A DNA stretch of 64,000 nucleotides from Dongia_A sp035695765 (GCA_035695765.1 DASRRI010000134.1:105086-169085), one strand, 5' to 3'. Shown: positions 43,977 through 53,309, counted from the first letter of the stretch. The notes: generated by a model from the sequence alone, not told the origin. Program-made: numbers and translations.

Positions 43977-44023
43977 AAAAAAACGACGCGCCGGACTTGC
44001 CCGTATGGCGAGGCCGGCGCGTC
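43977..44023 (-). terminator. Intrinsic terminator between the XRE gene and metK
   Basis: Reading leftward, CGACGCGCCGG and CCGGCGCGTCG form a perfect 11-bp stem around an 18-nt loop, followed by seven T. It would end the lnt-to-XRE transcript before metK. Since only ~34 nt separate it from metK, it could also act as an attenuator, but I see no SAM riboswitch consensus. Confidence 0.85.
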
Positions 44024-44099
44024 GGGTCGCGGGATATTGGTTGAGCAGGCTCGGACGGTCAAGCGTCGGGTGACGAGAACTACTCGCCGGCGGTGTTAA

Positions 44100-44564
44100 T
44101 TATTCCTCGTCGCCGCGATAGGATTTCGCAATCGACTTGGTGAGCTCGAAGATGCGCTTCCGGACGGCGGGATCGCCGATCTTGTAATAGGCCCGCACCA
44201 GCTCCAGCGTCTCACGCTTGGCCATCGGGTCGGGCTCATAGTCAGGGGCCGGTGGATGGGCGAGGCCCATCAACTTGGAAGGGGTCTTGTCCTGGACGCC
44301 GGGGGCCATGTCCTCGAAGAAATAGGCGACGGTCACGTCCAGCACGCGGGCCAGATCGTACAAACGGCTGGAACCGACTCGGTTCGCGCCGCGCTCATAC
44401 TTCTGCACCTGCTGGAACGTGAGACCGATGGCTTCCGCCAGCCGCTCCTGACTCATCCCGAGCAAGGTACGGCGCAGCCGGATGCGACTGCCTACGTGAA
44501 CGTCGATCGGGTTGGGGAAGCCCTTGCTGGCCATTCGGCCGGACGATTTGCGTGGTCGCGCCAT
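44100..44564 (-). CDS. XRE-family helix-turn-helix regulator
   Basis: A 154-residue Cro/CI-type regulator. The HTH is IRLRRTLLGMSQERLAEAIGLTFQQVQKYERGANRV (~30-65, positions shown in part), followed by RLYDLARVLDVTVAYFFEDM. The C-terminal helix RETLELVRAYYKIGDPAVRKRIFELTKSIA is typical of the alphaproteobacterial SinR-like group that sits beside metK. The ATG at 44564 has AGGAAA just upstream; a start 14 codons earlier is less likely. Targets are unknown. Confidence 0.85.
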   Translation of the reverse strand: MARPRKSSGRMASKGFPNPIDVHVGSRIRLRRTLLGMSQERLAEAIGLTFQQVQKYERGANRVGSSRLYDLARVLDVTVAYFFEDMAPGVQDKTPSKLMGLAHPPAPDYEPDPMAKRETLELVRAYYKIGDPAVRKRIFELTKSIAKSYRGDEE

Positions 44565-44726
44565 TTTCCTGGACTCTCTCGACTCATTTCTAAGGGATTG
44601 CATCATCTCTATATTCTCGCTTTTTCAGGACTTCACAACCCTACCACAAGTATAGGAGGACGGTTCGATGGGATGGTCGCGCTCGGGTGGCGGTGGCGCA
44701 ACAGCTTGGTTCAACGAACGAGCGAG

Positions 44727-46388
44727 CTAAACCCGGCGCGAAATTCCTTGCATAATCGATCCGACCCCGGCCGCCAACGCCAACAGAACCAGTACGACCG
44801 GAAGCAACAGACCGGTACGCGCGAACAAGGTTGGAGTGAGCGGTGCGGGGAGCAACACATCGAGCGCCCCTTCGGTTCCCAGCGGCAGGGCCGCAACAAC
44901 GCGGCCGAATGGATCAACCATGGCGGAGATTCCGGTATTGGCGGCGCGCGCCAGCGGCAATCCTTCTTCGACGGCGCGGAAGCGCGCGCTGGCGAAATGC
45001 TGGAATGGTCCCGGTGATCGGCCGAACCATCCATCATTGGTCACGTTCAGCAGCCAGTCAGGCCGATCGTTCGGATCGCTGACTGCGCCTGGGAAGATGA
45101 CTTCGTAGCAGATGAGGGGACTGAAAGGCGGCAGGCCCGGCGCATGCACCGTGACAGGCCCGGGTCCCGCTGAGAAATCGCCGGCGCCGGCAGTGAGCTT
45201 GCCAATGAACGAACCAATGATGTCGCGCATCGGTACATATTCGCCGAGCGGCACCAGATGGAACTTGTCGGCGCCGGCCACGATGCGTCCCGCGGGATCG
45301 ATCACGGCGAGCGAATTCCAGTAGCGATCGGGGTCCCCCTGCGGCGGATCGCCGCGCAGGGTGCCGGTGATGAGCAGTCCGTCCGGCGGCGCGGCCGCCG
45401 CAACATAGGCGCGCCAATCGGGCATGCGATCCAGGAAGATGGTCGCCGCTGTCTCAGGCCAGATCGTGGCGCGCACTTTGTCGAGGCCGGGCGTCACGGT
45501 GCTGAGGCGCAGATGCTGCGCGATGTCGCGGTCGCGATGCGCGCCGGTCAGCTTCTCCCACTGGTCGATATTGCCTTGCACCAGGCGCAGCGTGATCGCG
45601 GACTGGCTGGACGTCTGTTCCGCTTCGCTTGTCGAGAGTCGCCACGCGCCGAACGCGTAAAGCGCCACCAGCAGCACCATGAAAGTCACGGCTGCACGCA
45701 GATCATTGCGACGGTTGCCGCGTCCCATTAGCGATAGCAGTCCGGCTGACAGGATTGTCAGGAAGCTCAGTCCCCAGGCACCCCACAGAGCCGCCGACTG
45801 CATCATCGGCGCGGAGAGGCTCCAGACATAGGCAGCGAGATTCCATGGGAACCCGGTGAAGAGATGGCCGCGCAGCCACTCCGCGATGGTCCAGGTCGCG
45901 GCCAGCAGCAGCATACGCGCCAGCGGCGATGCGTTCTTGTGCCAGCTCACTGCGACTGCGAGTGCCGGAAAGACTGCCATATAGGCGGCAAGGCCCGCGA
46001 TCACCGGCGGCACCATCCAGCCGAAGCGCACCGGATCGATCAGGAATGAATTGGCGATCCAGAAGAACCCCGCGAGGCAATGGCCAAAGCCCCACCACCA
46101 GCCGGCCCAGAAAGCGGATCGCCTGCGCTCCGTCGTCTCCGCCGCCCAGATCAGGCCGACGAGCCCGACGGCGAACAAGGGCAAGGCGTTGACTGGCGGA
46201 AAAGCCAGCGACGCAATCGCGCCGAAGATCATGAGGATCAGGCGCCGCGTCCACCGGGCGCGGCGCAGGAACCAGGCCTGGAATCGGCCCGCGATGCCAG
46301 CCGCGCTACCGGCGGCAGTCTCTCTCGTCACGACGATGGACATGGCAGCACTTGGAGGAAGGCTTGGAGCACCGGCACCTGATTTCAC
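44727..46388 (-). CDS. lnt: Apolipoprotein N-acyltransferase
   Basis: A 553-residue inner-membrane enzyme that adds the third acyl chain to lipoproteins. About six N-terminal membrane helices (~35-215) precede a periplasmic nitrilase-like domain with Glu in IWPETAA (~310), Lys in KFHLVPLGEYVP (~375) and Cys in PLICYEVIFPG (~430). A last helix lies near 520-540. The frame opens with GTG directly after the corC stop; an ATG 15 codons in is the alternative but has no ribosome-binding site, so coupling from corC is likely. Confidence 0.93.
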   Translation of the reverse strand: MKSGAGAPSLPPSAAMSIVVTRETAAGSAAGIAGRFQAWFLRRARWTRRLILMIFGAIASLAFPPVNALPLFAVGLVGLIWAAETTERRRSAFWAGWWWGFGHCLAGFFWIANSFLIDPVRFGWMVPPVIAGLAAYMAVFPALAVAVSWHKNASPLARMLLLAATWTIAEWLRGHLFTGFPWNLAAYVWSLSAPMMQSAALWGAWGLSFLTILSAGLLSLMGRGNRRNDLRAAVTFMVLLVALYAFGAWRLSTSEAEQTSSQSAITLRLVQGNIDQWEKLTGAHRDRDIAQHLRLSTVTPGLDKVRATIWPETAATIFLDRMPDWRAYVAAAAPPDGLLITGTLRGDPPQGDPDRYWNSLAVIDPAGRIVAGADKFHLVPLGEYVPMRDIIGSFIGKLTAGAGDFSAGPGPVTVHAPGLPPFSPLICYEVIFPGAVSDPNDRPDWLLNVTNDGWFGRSPGPFQHFASARFRAVEEGLPLARAANTGISAMVDPFGRVVAALPLGTEGALDVLLPAPLTPTLFARTGLLLPVVLVLLALAAGVGSIMQGISRRV

Positions 46389-47273
46389 TCACGCGCGTTC
46401 GGTAGGCGCGACCGGCTTGGCGTTGCGCACACGCAGGCGCTTGATGCGGCGCGGGTCGGCGTCGATCACCTCGAACGCAATGCCGGAGGCATGGGTGACC
46501 AGCTCGCCGCGCGACGGCACGCGATCGGTCAATGACATGACGAGGCCACCGAGCGTGTCGATGTCGTGGGCGCGCTCTTCCTCCGTCAACATCGGGCCGA
46601 CACGCGCTTCGAACTCCTCGATCTTGGTGCGCGCATCAGCGAGCCATGTGCCATCCGGGCGCTGCACCAGGCTCGGGCCGCGCACCACATCGTGCTCGTC
46701 CTCGATCTCGCCGATCACCTCTTCGACCAGGTCCTCGATAGTGACGAGGCCGTCGATCCCGCCGAACTCGTCCACCACCAGCGCGATATGGGCGCGCGAC
46801 AGCCGCATCTGCAGCAGCAGGTCCAGCACGCGGATGGAAGGCGCGACGAACATCGGCGCGCGCATGATCTTGGCGAGTTGGAAGGCGTCGGGCTCGAAGA
46901 TATAGGGCAGCACGTCCTTGATGTGGACGATGCCGACGATCTCGTCGAGGTCGTCGCGGTAGATCGGCACGCGCGAATGGCCATGCTCGCGCACCAGCTG
47001 GATGAGGCCGCGGAAGTCGATGTCCTCTGGCGCGGCGCGGATGTCGACGCGCGGGGTCATCACGTCATAGGCGGTCTTCTCGCCCAGCTTCAGGATGTTG
47101 AGCAGCAGCGAGGATTCGCCGGTTGCCGGCTGGTCCGCGTCGGTCGTCTCGCTTTCCTCGATGAATTCCTCGATCGCCTCGCGCAAGGCCGTCTCGCTGT
47201 CGCGACGTCTCAGGAACCGGAACAGGCCGCGCAAGCCTTTTTTCTGTCTTTCCTCGGCTGAGAGTTCGCTCAT
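46389..47273 (-). CDS. corC: CBS-domain CorC/HlyC-family protein
   Basis: A 294-residue cytoplasmic protein with two CBS domains (~70-190; VMTPRVDIRA, GHSRVPIYRDDLDEIVGIVHIKD) and a C-terminal CorC/HlyC domain (~205-285). The phrase ALVVDEFGGIDGLVTIEDLVEEVIG is the family signature. CorC-type proteins affect magnesium or cobalt efflux or membrane integrity; exact role here is open. It overlaps ybeY by 4 nt and abuts lnt. Confidence 0.9.
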   Translation of the reverse strand: MSELSAEERQKKGLRGLFRFLRRRDSETALREAIEEFIEESETTDADQPATGESSLLLNILKLGEKTAYDVMTPRVDIRAAPEDIDFRGLIQLVREHGHSRVPIYRDDLDEIVGIVHIKDVLPYIFEPDAFQLAKIMRAPMFVAPSIRVLDLLLQMRLSRAHIALVVDEFGGIDGLVTIEDLVEEVIGEIEDEHDVVRGPSLVQRPDGTWLADARTKIEEFEARVGPMLTEEERAHDIDTLGGLVMSLTDRVPSRGELVTHASGIAFEVIDADPRRIKRLRVRNAKPVAPTERA

Positions 47274-47797
47274 CGGTGCAGCTCATAAGGGTTGGCGATG
47301 CCCATTCTGGCGAGCGCAGCGATCTCCAGCGCTTCCATGGTTTCGGCCTCGCGATTGTCTTCGTGGTCATAGCCCAGCAGATGCAGCACGCCATGCACCG
47401 CGAGGTGCGTCAGGTGGTGGGCGAGGTCTTTGCGCTGCGCCCTCGCTTCGCGCGCGATCACCCCGGACGCGAGAATGACGTCGCCCAGCAGCCACGGCAT
47501 GCCTGCCTTTGGCCCCATGGAACCATGCTTGGCAGCGTCGAGAGCCGCAAAGCTGAGGACGTTGGTCGGCTTGTCCTTCCCGCGATAAGCGCGGTTCAGG
47601 GCGCGCATGCGCTTGTCGTCGGTGAGGACAAAGGAGATCTCGTGACCGATGCGCGAACCCTTCCAGCCGTCTTTCCCGGCTTGGGCCAGGGCATCGCGCG
47701 CGGCGCGGCGCAGCACCCGTGCGGCATCGGGCGCAAGCTTGGCCCAGCTTTCATCCTCGATGGAGATGGCGATGGAGAGGCGCGGTCGATCCGCCAT
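47270..47797 (-). CDS. ybeY: Endoribonuclease YbeY
   Basis: A 175-residue metalloprotein for 16S rRNA 3-prime end maturation and ribosome quality control. The zinc motif H-x3-H-x5-H is seen in HLAVHGVLHLLGYDHE (~133-148), and LNRAYRGKDKPTNVLSF (~66) is the other family signature. Length is normal. It overlaps corC by 4 nt and follows phoH by 21 nt. Confidence 0.96.
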   Translation of the reverse strand: MADRPRLSIAISIEDESWAKLAPDAARVLRRAARDALAQAGKDGWKGSRIGHEISFVLTDDKRMRALNRAYRGKDKPTNVLSFAALDAAKHGSMGPKAGMPWLLGDVILASGVIAREARAQRKDLAHHLTHLAVHGVLHLLGYDHEDNREAETMEALEIAALARMGIANPYELHR

Positions 47798-47818
47798 GCG
47801 AAGCGCATCGGACGGCGT

Positions 47819-48898
47819 TCAGCCGTCCGCCTCCTTGGTGGCGGGCTTGTCGCCCGTTGTTCCGATGGCGCTCGCGGGGCGGCGCGACTGCTTGCGGTCG
47901 CGCGAATCGTATGCGGTGACGATCTTCTGCACGAGATGATGGCGCACCACGTCGCGGTTGGAAAAGCGGACCGTCCCGATGCCATCGACCTGCTCGATCG
48001 CGTCGAGCGCGTCCTGCAGGCCGGATTTCTGCCCGGGCGGCAGATCGATCTGGGTGAGGTCGCCATTGACCGCCATGCGCGAATTCTCGCCAAGGCGGGT
48101 CAGAAACATCTTCATCTGCATGGGCGAGGTGTTCTGCGCCTCGTCCAGGATGACGAAGGAATTGGCGAGCGTGCGGCCGCGCATGAAGGCAAGAGGCGCC
48201 ACTTCGATTTCGCCTGTGGTCAGGCGCTTCATCACCTGGTCGCCGGGCATCATGTCGTGCAGCGCGTCATAGAGCGGGCGCAGATAGGGATCGACCTTTT
48301 CCTTGAGGTCGCCGGGCAGGAAGCCGAGCCGCTCACCCGCCTCGACTGCAGGGCGCGACAGGATGATGCGATCGACGGTGCCTTTGGCCAGCATCGCCAC
48401 CGCGACTGCGACCGCCAGATAGGTCTTGCCTGTGCCGGCGGGCCCGATGCCGAACACCAGCTCCTGGTCATGCAGCATGCGGATGTAGCGCGCCTGCGAG
48501 GCGGAGCGCGGCGTGATCAGCCGCTTCTGGGTCTTGATCGAGGTGCCGTCGCCCAGGCTCTTGGAGCCGAACAGGTTGGGTTCCGCGCCGTCGTCGGCTC
48601 GCCCGTCATCCTCCTGCCGCGACAGGCGGATGGCGGCATCGACATCGTGCTTGTCGACCTCCTGCCCGCGCTTCAGGCGCTGGTAGAGACCGGTCAGGAT
48701 CTGGCGCGCTGTGGCGACGCTCTCTTCGGCGCCGGAGATGATGATCTGGTTGCCGCGCGAGACCATGGAGACGCCAAGCTCCCGCTCGAGACGCGCCAGA
48801 TGCTGATCATGCTGACCGAACAGCAGCGGGAGCAGCCGGTTGTCATCGAATTGCAGATGAACCGGCGGGGCGACGTGACCGAGGGGATGAAAGCTCAA
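47819..48898 (-). CDS. ybeZ: PhoH-like ATPase (YbeZ)
   Basis: A 359-residue P-loop protein. An N-terminal KH-like region (~15-100) precedes the PhoH ATPase with Walker A GPAGTGKTYLA (~150) and SFVILDEAQNTSPMQMKMFLTR (~250, Walker B). YbeZ works with YbeY in rRNA processing. The frame begins with TTG that overlaps the miaB stop as TTGA; no nearby ATG precedes conserved sequence, so TTG with coupling from miaB is likely. Confidence 0.93.
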   Translation of the reverse strand: MSFHPLGHVAPPVHLQFDDNRLLPLLFGQHDQHLARLERELGVSMVSRGNQIIISGAEESVATARQILTGLYQRLKRGQEVDKHDVDAAIRLSRQEDDGRADDGAEPNLFGSKSLGDGTSIKTQKRLITPRSASQARYIRMLHDQELVFGIGPAGTGKTYLAVAVAVAMLAKGTVDRIILSRPAVEAGERLGFLPGDLKEKVDPYLRPLYDALHDMMPGDQVMKRLTTGEIEVAPLAFMRGRTLANSFVILDEAQNTSPMQMKMFLTRLGENSRMAVNGDLTQIDLPPGQKSGLQDALDAIEQVDGIGTVRFSNRDVVRHHLVQKIVTAYDSRDRKQSRRPASAIGTTGDKPATKEADG

Positions 48899-50361
48899 GC
48901 AACGGCCTCTTGCAGGGACGCAGGGTTGGAATGGATGACTTTGTGTTCAGGCGCGGCGTGGCTGCCGGACAGGCTGAAATGGCCGATATCCTCGATCCGG
49001 AGATCGACCACGCGGCCGATCTCGGAGGCATCCGCCATCACGTGCACGGCCTGCAGATAGGGTGAGCGACCGACCAGCTGGCCCGGGCGCTTGCCGGGCT
49101 TCTCGAGCAGCACCGGCAGCACGCGTCCGATCATGGCGCGGTTGAAGTCGACCTGCTGCGCGTTCAGCACAGCCTGCAGGCGTTGCAGCCTTTCGTCCTT
49201 CACGGCTTCTGGAACCTGGTTCTCCATGACCGCACCGGGCGTGCCGGGCCGCCTGCTGTATTTGAAGGAATATGCCTGGGCGAAGCGGATGTCTTCGACC
49301 AGCTTCATGGTCGCCGCGAAATCGCTGTCGCTCTCGCCCGGGAACCCGACGATGAAATCCGAAGACAGCGCTATATCACCGCGCGCCGCGTGCAGGCGCT
49401 CGACAATCTCATAATAGTGCTTGGCCTTGTGCTGGCGGTTCATCGCTTCCAGCACGCGGTCGGATCCCGATTGCACCGGCAAGTGCAGGAACGGCATCAA
49501 TTGCGGCACCTCTGCATGGGCCGCGATCAGATCGTCATCCATGTCGCGCGGGTGCGAGGTGGTGTAGCGGATACGCAGCAGCCCATCGACGGTGTCTGCC
49601 AGGTGCCGCACCAGCCGGCCCAGGCCCCACTCGGACCCATCTGGCGCTTCGCCATGATAGGCGTTGACGTTCTGGCCCAGCAGATTGATCTCGCGCGCGC
49701 CGGCCGCGACCAGGGCGCGCGCCTCCTGCACGACTTGAACAACAGGCCGCGAGAATTCCGCGCCTCGGGTATAAGGCACGACACAGAAGGTGCAGAACTT
49801 GTCGCACCCTTCCTGGATCGCGAGGAAGGCGCTCACCGCCTGGTCCGCTGCGGGCGCGGGCAAGTGATCGAATTTCGATTCCGCCGGAAAATCGGTGTCG
49901 AGCACGCCGGCGCCGCGCCGCGCATTGCCATCCCTGGCGCTGCGGGCCCGCGTTGCGCGCGCCACCATCTCCGGCAGGCGGTGATAGGTCTGCGGCCCCA
50001 GCACGATGTCGACGTCCGGCGCGCGGTGGAGGATCTCCGCGCCTTCGGCCTGGGCGACGCAGCCTGCCACCGCAATGATCATGTCGGTGCCGGCCTCGCG
50101 CCGTTCGGCGCGTGCCTGGCGCAGGCGGCCAAGCTCGGAGAACACTTTCTCCGACGCCTTCTCGCGGATGTGGCAGGTATTGAGGATGACCATGTCGGCA
50201 TCGGCGGGCGTATCGGCCGTGCCATAGCCAAGGGGCGCCAGAACATCCGCCATGCGGGCGGAGTCATAGACATTCATCTGGCAGCCATAGGTCTTGATAT
50301 AAAGCTTCTTCGCCAATGCCGTCTCGACCGGCCGTATCAGGTCCGGCCTCGTCCGCTCCAT
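48895..50361 (-). CDS. miaB: tRNA-2-methylthio-N6-dimethylallyladenosine synthase
   Basis: A 488-residue radical SAM methylthiotransferase for i6A37 in tRNA. The N-terminal UPF0004 domain has the three auxiliary-cluster Cys (YGCQMN, NTCHIREKA, AGCVAQAEG). The radical SAM motif is CDKFCTFCVVPYTRG (~190), and the C-terminal TRAM domain contains LEKPGKRPGQLVGRSPYLQ. Length is usual. It begins the miaB-ybeZ-ybeY-corC-lnt run typical of proteobacteria. Confidence 0.96.
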   Translation of the reverse strand: MERTRPDLIRPVETALAKKLYIKTYGCQMNVYDSARMADVLAPLGYGTADTPADADMVILNTCHIREKASEKVFSELGRLRQARAERREAGTDMIIAVAGCVAQAEGAEILHRAPDVDIVLGPQTYHRLPEMVARATRARSARDGNARRGAGVLDTDFPAESKFDHLPAPAADQAVSAFLAIQEGCDKFCTFCVVPYTRGAEFSRPVVQVVQEARALVAAGAREINLLGQNVNAYHGEAPDGSEWGLGRLVRHLADTVDGLLRIRYTTSHPRDMDDDLIAAHAEVPQLMPFLHLPVQSGSDRVLEAMNRQHKAKHYYEIVERLHAARGDIALSSDFIVGFPGESDSDFAATMKLVEDIRFAQAYSFKYSRRPGTPGAVMENQVPEAVKDERLQRLQAVLNAQQVDFNRAMIGRVLPVLLEKPGKRPGQLVGRSPYLQAVHVMADASEIGRVVDLRIEDIGHFSLSGSHAAPEHKVIHSNPASLQEAVA

Positions 50362-50453
50362 AGTGGGTGATTGCCCAAGGCTACTCTAGCATGCCCCGTG
50401 GCGGTCTCCTGTACTCGATTTACCGGGTTCCGCCAAGCTGGCTTAAAGTGTTG

Positions 50454-51347
50454 TCAGGATTGAGCCTTTTCGGGCTCAGCCGGCGCTGTCAGCAGGCGCC
50501 CGCCAAGCGCCCGGTCGACCCCGCCGGCGACCGCCTCCGAACAATAGCGGGTCAGTTCCTTGCGCGAGAGGAAATCGCCCGCCCGCGCCTCGCCGTGGAA
50601 CTGCACCACCACCTCGACCCGGCCGAGCCGGCTGAAGCGCCACAGATGGCCGCCCAATTCCATGCCGCCATACCAGGCGACCAGCGGGCGCAGCCCCCAA
50701 CCCAGGGGTACGCCATTGACGCTGGTATAGGCGATGGAGACCGGCTGGATCACCAGCGGACGCTCAGCCGGCGACGCTTCGGCGACGCTCAGAAGCGCGC
50801 TGCGGAACGGCAGGATGCGGTTGCCGTCGTTGGATGTCCCTTCGGGAAACAGCACCAGCGCATCGCCCTCGGCGAGGCGCTGATGCAACGAATCGCGCTG
50901 CTGCAAGGTGGTGTTGCGCCGCCGGTCGACGAATACCGTGCGCTGCAGCTTGGCAAGCCAGCCATAGCCCGGCCATTTCGCCACTTCCGTCTTGGCGACG
51001 AAGCAGACCGGGACGATCGATCCCAGCACGGGAATATCGAGATAGGAAACGTGATTGCTGACGAGGAGGAGCGGCCGCGCCTTGGCGGGCACGCCGACCA
51101 CGCGCACCTTGAGCCCCATGATGCGGCAGCACAGCTTGTGATAGGCGAAGGGCAGCGCCCACCACATCCTTGGGACAATCAGGAGGATCAAAATCTGAAC
51201 GGGCGTCAGGGCCAAGGTGACGAGGCCGTAGGAGCTGAGACGAAAGAAACCGAGATAGCTCGATCCGAACGGCGTCACGCCGGACGGCGAAAGCGGCGGG
51301 TCGTCGGTGACTTCCTGGGAGACGCTGCGCGGTGCGGCGAGGGTCAT
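50454..51347 (-). CDS. olsA: 1-acyl-glycerol-type O-acyltransferase, probable OlsA
   Basis: A 297-residue PlsC-family acyltransferase. One N-terminal membrane helix (~40-62) precedes NHVSYLDIP (NHxxxxD motif, ~97) and FPEGTSNDGNRILPF (~165). Immediately downstream of OlsB on the same strand (7 nt between), it fits OlsA, which O-acylates lyso-ornithine lipid. OlsA-type enzymes may also acylate lysophosphatidate, so the assignment rests on context. The ATG at 51347 removes a spurious N-terminal extension that overlaps olsB. Confidence 0.82.
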   Translation of the reverse strand: MTLAAPRSVSQEVTDDPPLSPSGVTPFGSSYLGFFRLSSYGLVTLALTPVQILILLIVPRMWWALPFAYHKLCCRIMGLKVRVVGVPAKARPLLLVSNHVSYLDIPVLGSIVPVCFVAKTEVAKWPGYGWLAKLQRTVFVDRRRNTTLQQRDSLHQRLAEGDALVLFPEGTSNDGNRILPFRSALLSVAEASPAERPLVIQPVSIAYTSVNGVPLGWGLRPLVAWYGGMELGGHLWRFSRLGRVEVVVQFHGEARAGDFLSRKELTRYCSEAVAGGVDRALGGRLLTAPAEPEKAQS

Positions 51348-51354
51348 GGGGCAA

Positions 51355-52203
51355 TCAGGCCGCGGAACTGGATTCGTCCGTCTTGCCCGTTTGATGCTCG
51401 CGATAATGCTTGAAGTACTTGTCGGTGATGAGGTCGTGCACCACCACGACGCTGACATCGACCGTGCCGAATTGGGGATCGACCACCGCGCCGTCGCCGA
51501 CGAAACCGCCCAGGCGCAGATAGCCCTTGATCAGCGGCGGCAGTGCCATGAAGGCCCGCTTCTCGTTGATCTCCGAGAACGGCATCATGTTCATCGGAAC
51601 ATAGCGGCCGGGCAGCGCGCGGGCGCGATATTCCGCCGGCGCCAGATGCCGGTGATAAAGATAGGACAAGGCAGCCTTGTGCTCTTCCGGATCGGTGCCG
51701 GGGAACGAGGCGCAGCCGAACAGCACGCCGATGTTGTAATGCAGGATATAGTCGGCGATGCCCTTCCACATCAGGTTCATCGCCGCCTTGGTGCGGTAGG
51801 CGGGATCGACGCAGGACCGCCCGAGCTCCAGGATCCCGCCGCGGTAATTCACCAGCGGCGAGATGTCGTACTCGTCGATCGAATAGAACTGGCCGCGCCG
51901 TCCTGCCTGCTCGCGCCGCATCAGGCGATAGGTCGCGATGATCCCGGCGGCGCCTTCGCCGCGTTCGCGGTCGATGATGATGAGGTGGTCGCAATAGGGG
52001 TCGAAGCTGTCGAAGTCGCGGCGCAGCGCCGACATTTCCGGCGTCGGCTGGGCGTTCAGCTCTTCATAGAACACGCGGTAGCGCAGGGCCTGGGCGGCTT
52101 CGATCTCCGCCGCCGATTCGGCGACGCGCAGGTCCAGGCTCGCCTGCTGCACGTGGACCGGCCGCTGGACCGACCCCTCTTGACTCGCGCGCGCAGTGTT
52201 CAT
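51355..52203 (-). CDS. olsB: Ornithine N-alpha-acyltransferase OlsB
   Basis: A 282-residue GNAT-fold acyltransferase. Signatures: AAQALRYRVFYEELNAQPT (~37), GGILELGRSCVDPAYRTK (~123), GCASFPGTDPEEHKAALSYLYHRHL (~160, the HKAALSYLY core) and ALPPLIKGYLRLGGFVGDGAVVDP near the C terminus. OlsB transfers 3-hydroxyacyl from ACP to ornithine in the first step of phosphorus-free ornithine lipid synthesis. It overlaps fur by 4 nt (ATGA), so iron regulator and lipid enzymes share a transcript. Confidence 0.9.
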   Translation of the reverse strand: MNTARASQEGSVQRPVHVQQASLDLRVAESAAEIEAAQALRYRVFYEELNAQPTPEMSALRRDFDSFDPYCDHLIIIDRERGEGAAGIIATYRLMRREQAGRRGQFYSIDEYDISPLVNYRGGILELGRSCVDPAYRTKAAMNLMWKGIADYILHYNIGVLFGCASFPGTDPEEHKAALSYLYHRHLAPAEYRARALPGRYVPMNMMPFSEINEKRAFMALPPLIKGYLRLGGFVGDGAVVDPQFGTVDVSVVVVHDLITDKYFKHYREHQTGKTDESSSAA

Positions 52204-52643
52204 CGCTTCTTGACTCCGGCGCGGCCTGCCAAAGGAACCGCATAAAGCTCCAGCCGGTGTCCGACCAGCTTGTAGCCCAATTGCTCCGCCACTCGGTGCT
52301 GCAGCTTCTCGATCTCTTCGTTGCTGAACTCGATGACCTGGCCAGACTGGATGTCGATCAGGTGGTCGTGATGATTCTCCGGCGCTTCCTCATAGCGCGC
52401 GCGTCCGTCGCCGAAATCGTGGCGCTCCAGGATGCTCGCCTCCTCGAACAGGCGCACGGTGCGATACACGGTGGCGAGCGAAATGCCCGGATCGATCTTG
52501 GAGGCGCGGCGGTAGAGCTGCTCGACATCGGGATGATCGTCGGCGTCCGACAGCACGCGGGCAATCACGCGGCGCTGCTCCGTCATCTTCAGGCCCTTGT
52601 CCTGGCACAGTTTCTCAAGTCGCGATACGACGCTCACGATCAT
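52200..52643 (-). CDS. fur: Fur-family transcriptional regulator
   Basis: A 147-residue Fur protein. The winged helix spans ~10-85 (MTEQRRVIARVL, ISLATVYRTVRLFEEASIL). The metal site HHDHLIDIQSGQVIEFSNEEIEKLQ (~88-112, shown in part) is Fur-type, and there is no C-terminal CxxC structural zinc pair. In alphaproteobacteria such proteins may act as Fur (iron) or Mur (manganese), so the metal is uncertain. It overlaps olsB. Confidence 0.88.
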   Translation of the reverse strand: MIVSVVSRLEKLCQDKGLKMTEQRRVIARVLSDADDHPDVEQLYRRASKIDPGISLATVYRTVRLFEEASILERHDFGDGRARYEEAPENHHDHLIDIQSGQVIEFSNEEIEKLQHRVAEQLGYKLVGHRLELYAVPLAGRAGVKKR

Positions 52644-52771
52644 GCCCCGCTGTCATGAGCCTGCCGGCTCCTCACGCGCGCGCGGTTGCGTCCGAGCGCC
52701 AATCCTTTATCAGTTATTCTGCCCACAGAATGCAGCCGGCGCAAACCTTTTGGCCGGTCATCGTGCCGGCG

Positions 52772-53182
52772 TCAGCGCTTGCGGCCGCCTGTCCCCAGTC
52801 CGATCTGACGCGCAAGCGTGCTGCGCTTCTTCGCGTAATTCGGTGCCACCATCGGATAGTCGGCGGGAAGGCCCCACTTTTCTCGATATTGCTCCGGCGT
52901 CAGGCCATAGGCCGTGCGCAGATGGCGCTTCAGCATCTTCAGCTTCTTGCCGTCCTCAAGGCATACGATGTAATCGGCGGTGACCGATTTCTTCACCGCA
53001 ACCGCCGGCTCCAGACGCTCCGCACTCTTGGCCGGAACCTGCCCCAGCCCGGTCAGGGCGCCATAGACCTCGTGAATGAGCCTTGGAATGTCCCCGACGG
53101 GGACAGTGTTATTGGACAGGTGGGCGGAAACGATTTCGGTGACCATGGCCAGCACGCCATTTTTCTTGGCCTCATCTACCAT
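52772..53182 (-). CDS. mucR: Ros/MucR-family zinc-finger regulator
   Basis: A 136-residue MucR protein. The zinc finger is VCLEDGKKLKMLKRHLRTAYG (~70-90, shown in part; Cys, Asp, His and His ligands), followed by LTPEQYREKWGLPADYPMVAPNYA and the basic tail LARQIGLG. MucR/Ros proteins bind AT-rich DNA as global repressors of surface polysaccharide, motility and virulence genes. The ATG at 53182 has GGAGA 8 nt upstream; longer frames run into rimI and are rejected. Lies 127 nt after rimI. Confidence 0.93.
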   Translation of the reverse strand: MVDEAKKNGVLAMVTEIVSAHLSNNTVPVGDIPRLIHEVYGALTGLGQVPAKSAERLEPAVAVKKSVTADYIVCLEDGKKLKMLKRHLRTAYGLTPEQYREKWGLPADYPMVAPNYAKKRSTLARQIGLGTGGRKR

Positions 53183-53309
53183 GTCATGTCTCCTGTCCCC
53201 ATACTTGGAGTTGTTTAATACTACAGTCCGAAATTGGCAATAATTACCATCAGAGTCATGTATTGAGGCGCGGAAAAGTTCCGCAATTCTATTCAGGAAG
53301 ACGGCCTTC

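Noticed and set aside
43944..44099. SAM riboswitch upstream of metK
   Set aside because: Looked for SAM-II, SAM/SAH and SAM-I consensus pieces; only a terminator was found.
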